A stretch of 64,000 nucleotides of DNA. It comes from Scytonematopsis contorta HA4267-MV1. Its GTDB lineage: Bacteria; Cyanobacteriota; Cyanobacteriia; Cyanobacteriales; Nostocaceae. A program made the translations under genes and the position numbers. This document shows positions 43,391-50,986 of this stretch, piece by piece. The notes beneath the pieces were generated by a model. The model made no database searches, was not told where the DNA came from, and worked only from the letters and a program-made list of their open reading frames with translations. The stretch covers positions 186,001 to 250,000 of the forward strand of contig JAHHIC010000013.1 in NCBI GenBank assembly GCA_019359035.1, written 5' to 3'. The stretch's first letter is position 1. Each line of letters starts with the position of its first letter.

Positions 43391-43795
43391 TTAAGCAAAT
43401 AGGATGTCCCAAAAAAGCATGATGGAGATGAAGAGTAACATTACTCCTGCTGCTTTTTCGACTGTTTTTGGGGAAAGTCGGCAAGCTATCCAACTACCTA
43501 ACAATACGCCTAGCAAGCTGGTTGTTATTAAGGCTGCGGCTGAACCGAAAAATACTACCCAGGGTGAGTGAGACTCTGCGCTCATCAATAATGTGGATAG
43601 CTGGGTTTTGTCGCCAATTTCTGCCAAAAATATAGTTATAAATGTTGTTCCAAAAATCACTAGTGGTGATTCGGTTTTTTGAGAGCAGTCTTCAGCTACT
43701 GTTGGTGAGTTAAGTTCGATAGTGTCTTCTAGTTGTAGCTGATTTTCTGACTGGGATTGTGTGTTAGTAGTTAAAGGGACGGAGTCAAGTTTCAC
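43391..43795 (-). CDS. Half-size UPF0016 manganese transporter subunit (second half)
   Basis: 134 residues. A 45-residue polar N-terminal part (QSENQLQLEDTIELNSPTV) precedes three membrane helices with FLAEIGDKTQLSTLLM, the second copy of the UPF0016 signature. Lies 76 bp upstream of its partner on the same strand, separated only by heptad repeats. Organisation as two hemi-genes is known in heterocystous cyanobacteria. No yybP-type Mn riboswitch is apparent in the 100 bp upstream. Confidence 0.88.
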   Translation of the reverse strand: MKLDSVPLTTNTQSQSENQLQLEDTIELNSPTVAEDCSQKTESPLVIFGTTFITIFLAEIGDKTQLSTLLMSAESHSPWVVFFGSAAALITTSLLGVLLGSWIACRLSPKTVEKAAGVMLLFISIMLFWDILFA

Positions 43796-43895
43796 GGTCG
43801 CTAGTTTTTTTCCTAGGGTTTTTCATATTCTTTTCATTTTCTCTGAATTTATTACAAATTGCAACTCTGAATTTTTTACTCAAAACTCAAAAACT

Positions 43896-44246
43896 CTAAA
43901 ATCCTACAACTTTATCAAAGCGCAGTATTTCTAAACTACGCTCTCCGTGAACTGCTTCTATCTGTTGACGGCAGCAATCGATAGCAAAATCGTTTAATTC
44001 TGATGCTTCAATGCCGAACATATCCTGAAAGACATCTGCTTGTACGCGACAGAAGCGGGGACGATTCTCATAAATACCGCATTCGCGGATTTCATGGTCG
44101 AAGTTAATACACCATCCGTCAAGTCCGACCATACTTAGGTAGATTTCGAGTTCTTCTGGTGTTAAGTATTCATCTAGGTCTGGACGTTCTGCTGGGTCAA
44201 GATGACAGCAGGCTCCACATTGCTTTACACATTGCCAAGTTGCCAT
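43896..44246 (-). CDS. YkgJ-family cysteine cluster protein
   Basis: 116 residues from the ATG at 44246 (MATWQCVKQCGACCHLDP); the frame extends 15 codons upstream but the family begins at this Met. The motif CVKQCGACC and later CINFDHEIRECGIYENRPRF followed by C give the conserved cysteines of the YkgJ/UPF0153 group, thought to bind zinc or an Fe-S cluster. Divergent from psb30 across a 218-bp spacer. Function unknown. Confidence 0.85.
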   Translation of the reverse strand: MATWQCVKQCGACCHLDPAERPDLDEYLTPEELEIYLSMVGLDGWCINFDHEIRECGIYENRPRFCRVQADVFQDMFGIEASELNDFAIDCCRQQIEAVHGERSLEILRFDKVVGF

Positions 44247-44455
44247 GATTCTATCTTTTTTAGGGTTATGCTGAGGGTTTGTTGGATTCACAGATATAAC
44301 TTATAACTCATTACTCGTTACTTTCTGAGAGCTATTCTGGGTTTTTATGTTCTTTCTTATCATTTTGTTAAGTTAATTAAATCTAAGAGGGTATTGCCGG
44401 ATATGATAAATCATTAGATTTGTGTTTGAGTTATTTAATTTTTTTAAGACAATCC

Positions 44456-44460
44456 GGAGG
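44456..44460 (+). promoter_or_regulatory. Shine-Dalgarno GGAGG of psb30
   Basis: Four bases before the ATG. Few genes in this window have so strong a site. Confidence 0.8.
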
Positions 44461-44464
44461 AAAA

Positions 44465-44587
44465 ATGTTTGAAGCTTTAACCAGCATCAATTGGGAAGTT
44501 ATTTTCCAGTTACTTTTTGTCGCGATGATTATGCTAGCTGGACCAGTGGTAATTTTTGTTCTAGCTTTTCGTGGCGGAGACCTGTAA
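44465..44587 (+). CDS. psb30: Photosystem II subunit Psb30 (Ycf12)
   Basis: A 40-residue single-helix protein, short enough to be missed by ordinary ORF cut-offs: it begins [18 protein letters not shown] and ends [13 protein letters not shown]. The NWEVIFQL start, the helix with [11 protein letters not shown] and the RGGDL end are diagnostic of Psb30/Ycf12, which sits at the edge of the photosystem II core and stabilises it. GGAGG at 44456-44460 is a strong ribosome-binding site. Followed by an inverted pair of dispersed repeats. Confidence 0.93.
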   Translation: MFEALTSINWEVIFQLLFVAMIMLAGPVVIFVLAFRGGDL

Positions 44588-44615
44588 GGGATTTTCGACA
44601 AGTAAATTGTCCCAT

Positions 44616-44706
44616 CTTGTGGGGTGGGTATCTGTAATCGCCTTTGATGCAAGAGCGAGTAAGTCCTCTTTAGTTCATGGGCGGGCAAGGATGCCCACCC
44701 CACAAG
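44616..44706. repeat. Inverted pair of the dispersed gtgggg/ccccac element
   Basis: cttgtggggtggg (44616-44628) faces ggcgggcaaggatgccca and onwards to ccccacaag (44680-44706). The outer 13 bases are complementary, so a long hairpin after psb30 is possible. Confidence 0.85.
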
Positions 44707-44773
44707 AGTTATTTAACATGTACATATAAGCCTTAGGTAAAATAGGGGGACACACCAAAAAAAGGCAGTGTCT

Positions 44774-45589
44774 ATGATAACCCAGGTCGGTGAAGTCAAA
44801 GCATCAAAAGAACTGGTAATCACTTGGGAAGCGTTGCCCGATGATTTCGAGTTAGAGGATGACCCAGTGGACAATGTAGGTCAGCCAGTTTTGGCTGCGG
44901 CTTTGACTGAAAGCTTAGAAATAAGCGGTTTTATTCAACCCCAAATGTTAATAGCTTCAAACTTTGGTCTTTGTGCAACCCTCAACGGGGAATATGTTGT
45001 CAAAGCTCCCGATTGGCTCTACATTCCTTCCGTTTTACAAGTTTTACCAGACCGCAGAAGTTACACACCTAATTTAGAAGGGGATGTTCCTGCGGTAGTG
45101 ATGGAATTTTTGTCTGACACTAACGGAGACGAATATTCTTCTAAGCAAGTTTATCCACCAGGAAAATGGTTTTTCTACGAACAAATTTTGCAAGTCCCAG
45201 TTTATATTATTTTTGACCAAGATGGCGGTTTAGTAGAATTTTACCAACTGGAAAATGGTCAGTATAAGTTAAAGCAACCTGATGAAAATGGTCGTAATTG
45301 GATTGCTTCCATGAATTTATTTTTGGGAACATGGCAAGGTGCAAAAGGAACCCGACAGACTGGGTATTGGTTGCGATGGTGGGACGAAGCAGGTAATTTG
45401 TTACCTTGGGGTGTGGAACGTGTGGAGCAGGAACGTCAACGTGCTGAGCAGGAAAGCCAACGTGCTGAGCAGGAACGTCAACGTGCTGAGCAGGAACGTC
45501 AACGTGCTGAGCAGGAACGTCAGCAAAAAGAACGATTAATTGCTTATTTACAATCTCAAGGTATCGACCCGGATAATTTACCTACATGA
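44774..45589 (+). CDS. Uma2-family endonuclease-like protein with coiled-coil tail
   Basis: 271 residues from the ATG at 44774 (an in-frame GTG lies 2 codons upstream). Core of the Uma2/DUF820 PD-(D/E)XK family: YVVKAPDWLYIPSV (Asp), DVPAVVMEFLSDTNGDEY (Glu), YPPGKWFFYEQILQVPVYII. Residues about 215-250 are heptads QRAEQER, encoded by a 21-bp tandem repeat, forming a coiled coil. The end (LIAYLQSQGIDPDNLP) is the usual Uma2 C-terminal motif. The family is greatly expanded in cyanobacteria; its cellular role is not established. Confidence 0.88.
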   Translation: MITQVGEVKASKELVITWEALPDDFELEDDPVDNVGQPVLAAALTESLEISGFIQPQMLIASNFGLCATLNGEYVVKAPDWLYIPSVLQVLPDRRSYTPNLEGDVPAVVMEFLSDTNGDEYSSKQVYPPGKWFFYEQILQVPVYIIFDQDGGLVEFYQLENGQYKLKQPDENGRNWIASMNLFLGTWQGAKGTRQTGYWLRWWDEAGNLLPWGVERVEQERQRAEQESQRAEQERQRAEQERQRAEQERQQKERLIAYLQSQGIDPDNLPT

Positions 45590-45644
45590 TTTCTTGGGAT
45601 TTTTTAGGTAATTTTTTCTAGCATTTTCCTTTTTTCCTAGTAGT

Positions 45645-45661
45645 GCGGGCTTCCAGCCCGC
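45645..45661. terminator. Hairpin gcgggcttccagcccgc between convergent genes
   Basis: 7-bp GC-rich stem. Related to the gggctggaagccc hairpin at 10549-10563, so it is a dispersed element that could also stop transcription from either side. Confidence 0.5.
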
Positions 45662-45734
45662 TATTGTACAAATGGTCGCTAATGCATCCGACTGCTTATT
45701 TTTTATTTGGGTGCTTTCCTAATAAACAGCCTTC

Positions 45735-47999
45735 TCACCACTCAGTATCAAGCACTGCTAAAGCTTCAATTGCAGCTTGGATGATATTTTCATATGGGGG
45801 TTGACAAATATCCACTTCTTCGCTGTCTTGACGATTAGTCCCAAGAATTCCGATGGTGTTTCCTGGTTGAATTGCTAAAATTTTGTCGTCAGAGTTTTTG
45901 ATTCTTAATTCTGGTGTGGAACCGTTTTGGTAGATGCCGCAGTCGTAAAGTTTTCTGTTGTATTCAAAAGTGGCTTTGAGAGGTGCTGTATATGTCGTTA
46001 AAAATAAAGGATGAGTTGGGAGTCTAACCCCCGATAGTTCTAACTCTATTGTTGTCTTACTATTGAAATAATTTTCTCGTAGTTTGTAAGCGATATCCAC
46101 TTTGGATGGAAGAGGAAAAAACTCTTGCCATCGCCAAGCAATTGCTCTAATTGTATACCTTTGTCCATCTATGGTTTGTGCGAGGGTAAGTTTGATGTGA
46201 CCTTTACCAACGATTTGTTGTTCTATCACTTGGACATTGGGTGTCCAAAAAACTGGGTCAGGGTTTTCGATTCCGCAAGGGTGAAGGGTGTTAAGTTCTT
46301 CAAAGAACTGTTGATTAAGTTGGTTTAAGTTTGCTTGGACATCTATTTTGAGTAGTGGTTTTAGATGTTGCACCTCTAAGCATTGGTTAGCAAACTCCCG
46401 CAAACGACCCCGCAAAGCTTCTAAATTTTCTGCTTTTAAAGAAAATCCCCCTGCTGCTTTGTGCCCACCAAATTTACCAAGTAGGTCATGACAGTATTCT
46501 AAAGCCTGAAATACATTAAATTCTGGTATTGAGCGTGCTGAACCACGAATATTTGGCATTGTTGCTTGAATCGCGGATAATTTTTCTGGGTTAACAGATA
46601 GTTCATCCGTTATATCTGTAACTACATGCTTTACTTCGTCTTCGTAAGTTCCAATAAATACGGGAACTCCGTAACGTTCTACTAAACGAGAGGCGACAAT
46701 ACCAATAACACCATGATGCCAATTTGGTCGAACAACAACTAAAACCCGTTCTCGTTGTAAGTTGATTTGGCTTTCCTCTACCCAAGCAATAGCTTCTTGC
46801 TCAATTTGCTCGCACAATTGCTGACGACGGGAGTTTGTCATTTCACACTGCATTGCTTTTTCTAAAGCAACTCCCATATCATCAGTAGTCAACAGCTCAA
46901 TTACTGTTTGAGGGTCACCAATTCTACCAATAGCATTAATTCTCGGTCCCAAGCGAAAACCAATATCCTCAGGCTTCAGGGTTTTGGCATTATTATTATT
47001 ATTTGTAGAGACGCGATTTATCGCGTCTTTGTTAATCGCGTCTTTGTTAATCGCGTCTTTGTTAATCGCGTCTTTGTTAATCGCGTCTTTGTTAATCGCG
47101 TTTTGTCCTTCTTTGCCTTCTACCTGCTCGCTCCGTGCCTGTACCCCAGATACTTGGATTAACGCTTGAACTCCAGGTAATGTAGACTTGGGTAGTAGCC
47201 TTAAACCACGTTTCAGCCAGCGACGGTTAACGCCGATTAAAGGTGCTAAATCTGCAATTGTACCTAATGTAAAAAGTTCTAATATTGGTTTAACAATATT
47301 TTTGGTATCATCTCCCAATTGTTCAGACAAAGATACTGCCAGTATGTAAGCGACACCCACTCCCGCTACACTCCAATATAAAGATGTTTCTGGTAAAAGT
47401 TTGGGATTGAGTATTGCGTTCGCTGGAGGTAATTTTTGCGGGATATCGTGATGGTCGGTAATAATAACTTTTAAACCCAGTTCTCTTGCTCTGACAATGG
47501 GTTCGTAAGCTGATATACCATTATCAACAGTCAGAATTAATCCTACACCTTCGCTATGAAACTCTTCGATAATTCGTTTATTAATTCCATAGCCTTCGCT
47601 CATTCTGCTGGGTATGGCGTAATCTACTTGTGCCCCTAAAGCTCGTAAAGCACGCAGCAGTAAAGCTGTACTAGTCATTCCGTCAGCATCGTAATCACCA
47701 CAGATGGCAATTTTTGTTTGAAAGGCGATCGCATTTTGCAGAAGCTCCAAACTCATTGCCAAATCAGGAAATTCTTCAAGGGGAGAAGGTAAAGCTAAAG
47801 ACTCCGGTTGTAAAAAACTTTGTGCTTGTTCCGGTGTTTCGATACCGCGATTTATCAATAGCTGAGCGACGATGGGAGAAATGTTCATCGCTTTTACTAA
47901 ATTTCTGACAATTTCCGTCTTTTCAGGGAAAATTTGCCAACGTTGGTTGGGTAATCGTCGTCTTAGCTTTGGAGATTCCGGTGATTTTTGAGTTAGCAC
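45735..47999 (-). CDS. recJ: Single-stranded-DNA exonuclease RecJ, with repeat insertion
   Basis: 754 residues. 5'-3' ssDNA exonuclease in repair. DHH-family motifs: GDYDADGMTSTALLLRAL (101-118), ILTVDNGIS, IITDHHDIPQ (DHH 182-184), then DHHA1-type KFGGHKAAGGFSLKAENL. Between LIQVSGVQARSEQVEGKEGQ and the conserved GFRLGPRINAIGRIGDP lies an extra segment, residues about 300-338: six pentapeptides of the NAINK/DAINK type, then RVST and an Asn run. It comes from a palindromic intergenic repeat inserted and amplified in frame. The flanking catalytic motifs are intact, so the enzyme is probably active with the insertion as a surface loop. Confidence 0.95.
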   Translation of the reverse strand: MLTQKSPESPKLRRRLPNQRWQIFPEKTEIVRNLVKAMNISPIVAQLLINRGIETPEQAQSFLQPESLALPSPLEEFPDLAMSLELLQNAIAFQTKIAICGDYDADGMTSTALLLRALRALGAQVDYAIPSRMSEGYGINKRIIEEFHSEGVGLILTVDNGISAYEPIVRARELGLKVIITDHHDIPQKLPPANAILNPKLLPETSLYWSVAGVGVAYILAVSLSEQLGDDTKNIVKPILELFTLGTIADLAPLIGVNRRWLKRGLRLLPKSTLPGVQALIQVSGVQARSEQVEGKEGQNAINKDAINKDAINKDAINKDAINKDAINRVSTNNNNNAKTLKPEDIGFRLGPRINAIGRIGDPQTVIELLTTDDMGVALEKAMQCEMTNSRRQQLCEQIEQEAIAWVEESQINLQRERVLVVVRPNWHHGVIGIVASRLVERYGVPVFIGTYEDEVKHVVTDITDELSVNPEKLSAIQATMPNIRGSARSIPEFNVFQALEYCHDLLGKFGGHKAAGGFSLKAENLEALRGRLREFANQCLEVQHLKPLLKIDVQANLNQLNQQFFEELNTLHPCGIENPDPVFWTPNVQVIEQQIVGKGHIKLTLAQTIDGQRYTIRAIAWRWQEFFPLPSKVDIAYKLRENYFNSKTTIELELSGVRLPTHPLFLTTYTAPLKATFEYNRKLYDCGIYQNGSTPELRIKNSDDKILAIQPGNTIGILGTNRQDSEEVDICQPPYENIIQAAIEALAVLDTEW
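47006..47099. repeat. Palindrome-derived 15-bp tandem repeat inside recJ
   Basis: tgtagagacgcgat-ttatcgcgtcttt begins as the dispersed palindrome, then its right half (atcgcgtctttgtta, 15 bp) is repeated five times plus a partial copy. Being 15 bp, it preserves the recJ frame. Confidence 0.93.
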
Positions 48000-48049
48000 G
48001 GGGTAAAGGAGTGGGGAATGGGGAGTAGGGAATTGGGACTCCCCACCCT

Positions 48050-48475
48050 CTAAAGTACATTGACGCGACCGCTATCGAGGATATAAATTGAACGGTCACC
48101 AGGTAGAGTTTTACCATTGGTAATTACTAGACGCAAGGTGCCGAAGTTTGGTTTAGAAATTGTCGCACGTAATGGTAACCCTGAATCATCCCAGAATATG
48201 ACAGACATGTTTGGCTCTGTACCAAATCCTTCATCTAAACGTAACGTTTGCCCCGGAGATATGTTCCGAAAAACGGAAGTAGGATGTCCCTGTATTTTAA
48301 CTAATTTATTTGTATTATTTATAACTTCCAAACGAATGTATTGGCCGGGAGTGAATTGTACAGGGCTGGAACCGCATTTGGAAGCACAAGTACCGGCTTG
48401 TGTGGCTCTGGGACTGTGGATTGAGGTCACCATAAAAGCAATTACGACTAAAGTAGCGGATATTAATTTAGGCAT
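48050..48475 (-). CDS. Small secreted hypothetical protein
   Basis: 141 residues with a signal peptide (LISATLVVIAFMVTSIHS, cleavage near TQAG). The mature part starts CASKC and is beta-rich (FTPGQYIRLEVINNTNKLVK, then VFRNISPGQTLRLDEGF, LRLVITNGKTL). No family recognised, though the strand pattern suggests a single Ig- or jelly-roll-like domain. Lies 50 bp upstream of recJ on the same strand, across a short ggggagt-type repeat. Confidence 0.7.
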   Translation of the reverse strand: MPKLISATLVVIAFMVTSIHSPRATQAGTCASKCGSSPVQFTPGQYIRLEVINNTNKLVKIQGHPTSVFRNISPGQTLRLDEGFGTEPNMSVIFWDDSGLPLRATISKPNFGTLRLVITNGKTLPGDRSIYILDSGRVNVL

Positions 48476-49007
48476 GGGAAGCGTAAGTATCTAGTAAAAT
48501 GGAGTAATAATTATGTTTATTTGAATACCTAAGTTAACATCATTAATATCTGTTTGGGTAGTGCTTCCAAGTGGGATTAATATTTATGGCTAGAATAAAA
48601 ATAATGTAGAGATGTTACATGTAACGTCTCTACATTTAATATTTAATTTAAATATTATTAATATTTAAATTTTTAGTAAAAAAGGTTTAATATTTTAATT
48701 AGGTTTAGTTTTTATGATTTTTGGTAGGCTGGATGGATATATTACAGCAAAAATCATTAAGTGTTTGTAGTGGAAAAGCTAGGCTGCGTTAAATATATTG
48801 TGAAGACGCCAAAAGCTTTGTAAAACCAGTATCTAATTAAGAAAAATACGTAGAAACACCGACACGAAGAGTCTGACCCCTCAAAGTTCCGTGGAAAGAC
48901 GAATGGTCTCCATAACCTTTCCTTAGGAAAATAAATACTAGCTTAGATGAACATTTACGCAACTCCTTTTTGTCAAGGGAACGGGGTTACAAGAAAGGAA
49001 TATATAT
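48476..49007. other. 532-bp spacer upstream of sigF
   Basis: Holds the palindromic repeat at 48605-48634 and AT-rich sequence. The last 150 bp contain gaagagtctgacccctcaaa and catggtctccataacc-like stretches of unknown meaning. AAAGGA precedes the sigF start. No tRNA or small gene recognised. Confidence 0.55.
48605..48634. repeat. Palindromic repeat tgtagagatgttaca / tgtaacgtctctaca
   Basis: Third intergenic copy of the 30-bp palindrome family; one mismatch in the left arm. Confidence 0.92.
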
Positions 49008-49787
49008 ATGGCAGCTAGTCAGTCGTTTTTGCGTTCTGATGGTATGGAATTGTTGCGTCTATATCACCAGAATCCTTCAATTAAACTACGTAATCAGCTT
49101 GTGCAGTTACATACAGGGTTAGTTAGAAAGTTGGCTCACAAATTTAGCCATCAATGTAACGAACCTTATGAGGATTTGGAGCAAATAGGTTATTTTGGTT
49201 TAATTAGGGCGATTGAACGCTTCGACCCGACCCAAGGATATGCTTTTAGTTCTTTTGCTGTGCCTTACATTCGGGGTGAAATGTTGCATTTTCTACGGGA
49301 CAGAAGTACTTTGTTAAAAATCCCCCGTCGTTGGCAAGAGCTTTATCATGAAGGACAAAGAATCCGTAAGGAATTGGCAGAAAGCTTAGGTCGTCCTCCA
49401 AAAGATTCCGAAATTGCCAAAAAACTGAGAGTTCCTTTGCACGAATGGCAAGAAACCAAGTTAGCGGCTCAAAATCGTATGCCATTGAGTTTGGATGCAA
49501 CAGTGGTTCACTACGTTGATTGCCAAATTACTTTAGGTGAAGCGCTTGCGTGTCCTCATAATGCTAGTCTTCAACATGAAGAAGAAGAGCGGCAACAATT
49601 GCAAGGGGCTATTAATTTATTGGAAGAAAAACCCCGTATGGCAGTAGAACTAGTATTTTTGAAAGAACTTTCTCGTAAGGATGCTGCCAAAAAAATTGGT
49701 ACAAGTCCGATGACAGTAACGCGCTACTTACAAAAGGGTATTAATGATTTAATGGGTATAATGCAACCTCAGGCGATTGCTTCTTAA
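49008..49787 (+). CDS. sigF: RNA polymerase sigma factor SigF (group 3, SigB/F/G type)
   Basis: 259 residues. Sigma regions 2-4 of the SpoIIAC/SigB type: NQLVQLHTGLVRKLAHKF, EDLEQIGYFGLIRAIERFD, AFSSFAVPYIRGEMLHFLRD, IPRRWQELYHEGQRI and a C-terminal MAVELVFLKELSRKDAAKK with TPMTVTRYLQKG-like SPMTVTRYLQ. Length and the QSFLRSDGMELL start fit cyanobacterial SigF, which controls pilus/motility genes and, in filamentous strains, hormogonium functions. No anti-sigma gene adjoins it. ATG at 49008 after AAAGGA. Confidence 0.9.
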   Translation: MAASQSFLRSDGMELLRLYHQNPSIKLRNQLVQLHTGLVRKLAHKFSHQCNEPYEDLEQIGYFGLIRAIERFDPTQGYAFSSFAVPYIRGEMLHFLRDRSTLLKIPRRWQELYHEGQRIRKELAESLGRPPKDSEIAKKLRVPLHEWQETKLAAQNRMPLSLDATVVHYVDCQITLGEALACPHNASLQHEEEERQQLQGAINLLEEKPRMAVELVFLKELSRKDAAKKIGTSPMTVTRYLQKGINDLMGIMQPQAIAS

Positions 49788-49876
49788 AAGTAAAAGTAAA
49801 AAGTAAAAAGGTAAAAGAAAAATTCTATAAATCTTTCTGTAACTTCTACCGTTTTCTTTTTTCGCTTGCTTTTGGC

Positions 49877-50884
49877 TCATTTCGGTACTCTTGATAAAGC
49901 TTCGCGTATCACTTCGGAACCAACACCTAGACGACTGGAATTTTCACTTATGTGTTGTTTCCAAGCGCGAGTTCCCGGTTTTCCGGCAAATAACTGCAGC
50001 ATATGTCGGGTAATTTTATGCACTTTTAAACCTTTTGCGACCCATTTGTCAATATAAATGCACATCGCTTCGGCTATTTCATGGCGAGTTAACGGCGTGA
50101 TATCTTTACCGTAAATCTCGCTGTCAGCTGTGGCAAATAGATATGGGTTGTCGTAAGCTGCACGTCCTATCATTACAGCGTCAACTAATTGCAGTTGCTC
50201 ACGTACTTGTTGCAAAGTGCTGAACCCACCATTTATTTCGATAAATAGGTGGGGAAATTCTTGTTTGAGACGATGTACGTCACCGTAGCGTAATGGTGGA
50301 ATATCACGGTTTTCTTTGGGACTTAATCCTTGTAACCAAGCTTTGCGAGCGTGGACGGTGAAGCGCTGACATCCTGTTTGGGAAACGATACGGACAAAAT
50401 TTGCCATATCTTCGTAACTGTCCAGGTCATCAATACCGATACGATGTTTGACGCTGACAGGAATATTTGTCGCATTTATCATTGCTGCTACGCAATCCGC
50501 TACTTTTTGTGGTTGTGCCATTAAACAAGCACCAAAGTTTCCATCTTGTACGCGACTGCTGGGACAACCAACGTTTAGGTTGATTTCGTCGTAACCCATA
50601 TCCTCAGCAATTCGGGCACATTCGGCTAATTCTGGGAGTTTATCACCACCTACTTGTAATGCGAGGGGTTTTTCTTCCAGGGAAAAGCCGAGTAGGTGCT
50701 CTCTGTCGCCATGCATAATCGCGGCAGTTGTGACCATCTCGGTATAAAGTAACGTGAGACGGGAAATTTGCCGCATAAAATATCTATAGTGTCGGTCGGT
50801 TCTGTCCATCATTGGAGCGACACTTAGGAGGTTGGTGCGAGAATTTATTAAATTGTGCTTTGAGGATAGGGTCAGACTGTTCAT
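49877..50884 (-). CDS. dusA: tRNA-dihydrouridine synthase A
   Basis: 335 residues. FMN enzyme that reduces U20/U20a in the tRNA D-loop. Motifs: SVAPMMDRTDRHYRYFMR, LQVGGDKLPELAECARIAED, EINLNVGCPSSRVQDGNFGA followed by CLM (catalytic Cys), VKHRIGIDDLDSYE and EINGGFSTLQQV, with VMIGRAAYDNPYLF. These are DusA-specific (COG0042, A type). Divergent from the AAA-like gene across 102 bp. Confidence 0.95.
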   Translation of the reverse strand: MNSLTLSSKHNLINSRTNLLSVAPMMDRTDRHYRYFMRQISRLTLLYTEMVTTAAIMHGDREHLLGFSLEEKPLALQVGGDKLPELAECARIAEDMGYDEINLNVGCPSSRVQDGNFGACLMAQPQKVADCVAAMINATNIPVSVKHRIGIDDLDSYEDMANFVRIVSQTGCQRFTVHARKAWLQGLSPKENRDIPPLRYGDVHRLKQEFPHLFIEINGGFSTLQQVREQLQLVDAVMIGRAAYDNPYLFATADSEIYGKDITPLTRHEIAEAMCIYIDKWVAKGLKVHKITRHMLQLFAGKPGTRAWKQHISENSSRLGVGSEVIREALSRVPK

Positions 50885-50986
50885 AAATTAAGTTTAGCGG
50901 AAACGGTTTTCTTTGCGGGTTATCAGCAGGTACGATGAATTGATATACAATCAAATACAAATATTTGGAATTACACAACAAGGCAG

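Noticed and set aside
43315-43398. N-terminal extension of the second UPF0016 half
   Set aside because: Encoded by heptanucleotide repeats; the family begins at the ATG at 43314.
43796-43895. Manganese (yybP-ykoY) riboswitch upstream of the UPF0016 genes
   Set aside because: No conserved loops or multi-helix layout could be found; the region is short and AT-rich.
46908-47169. Plus-strand frames with repeated NRVFV or SLLIA units
   Set aside because: Antisense of the recJ DAINK insertion; the repeat keeps several frames open by chance.
48840-48950. Possible small RNA upstream of sigF
   Set aside because: Some GC-richer stretches but no stable hairpin with a T run and no recognisable family.
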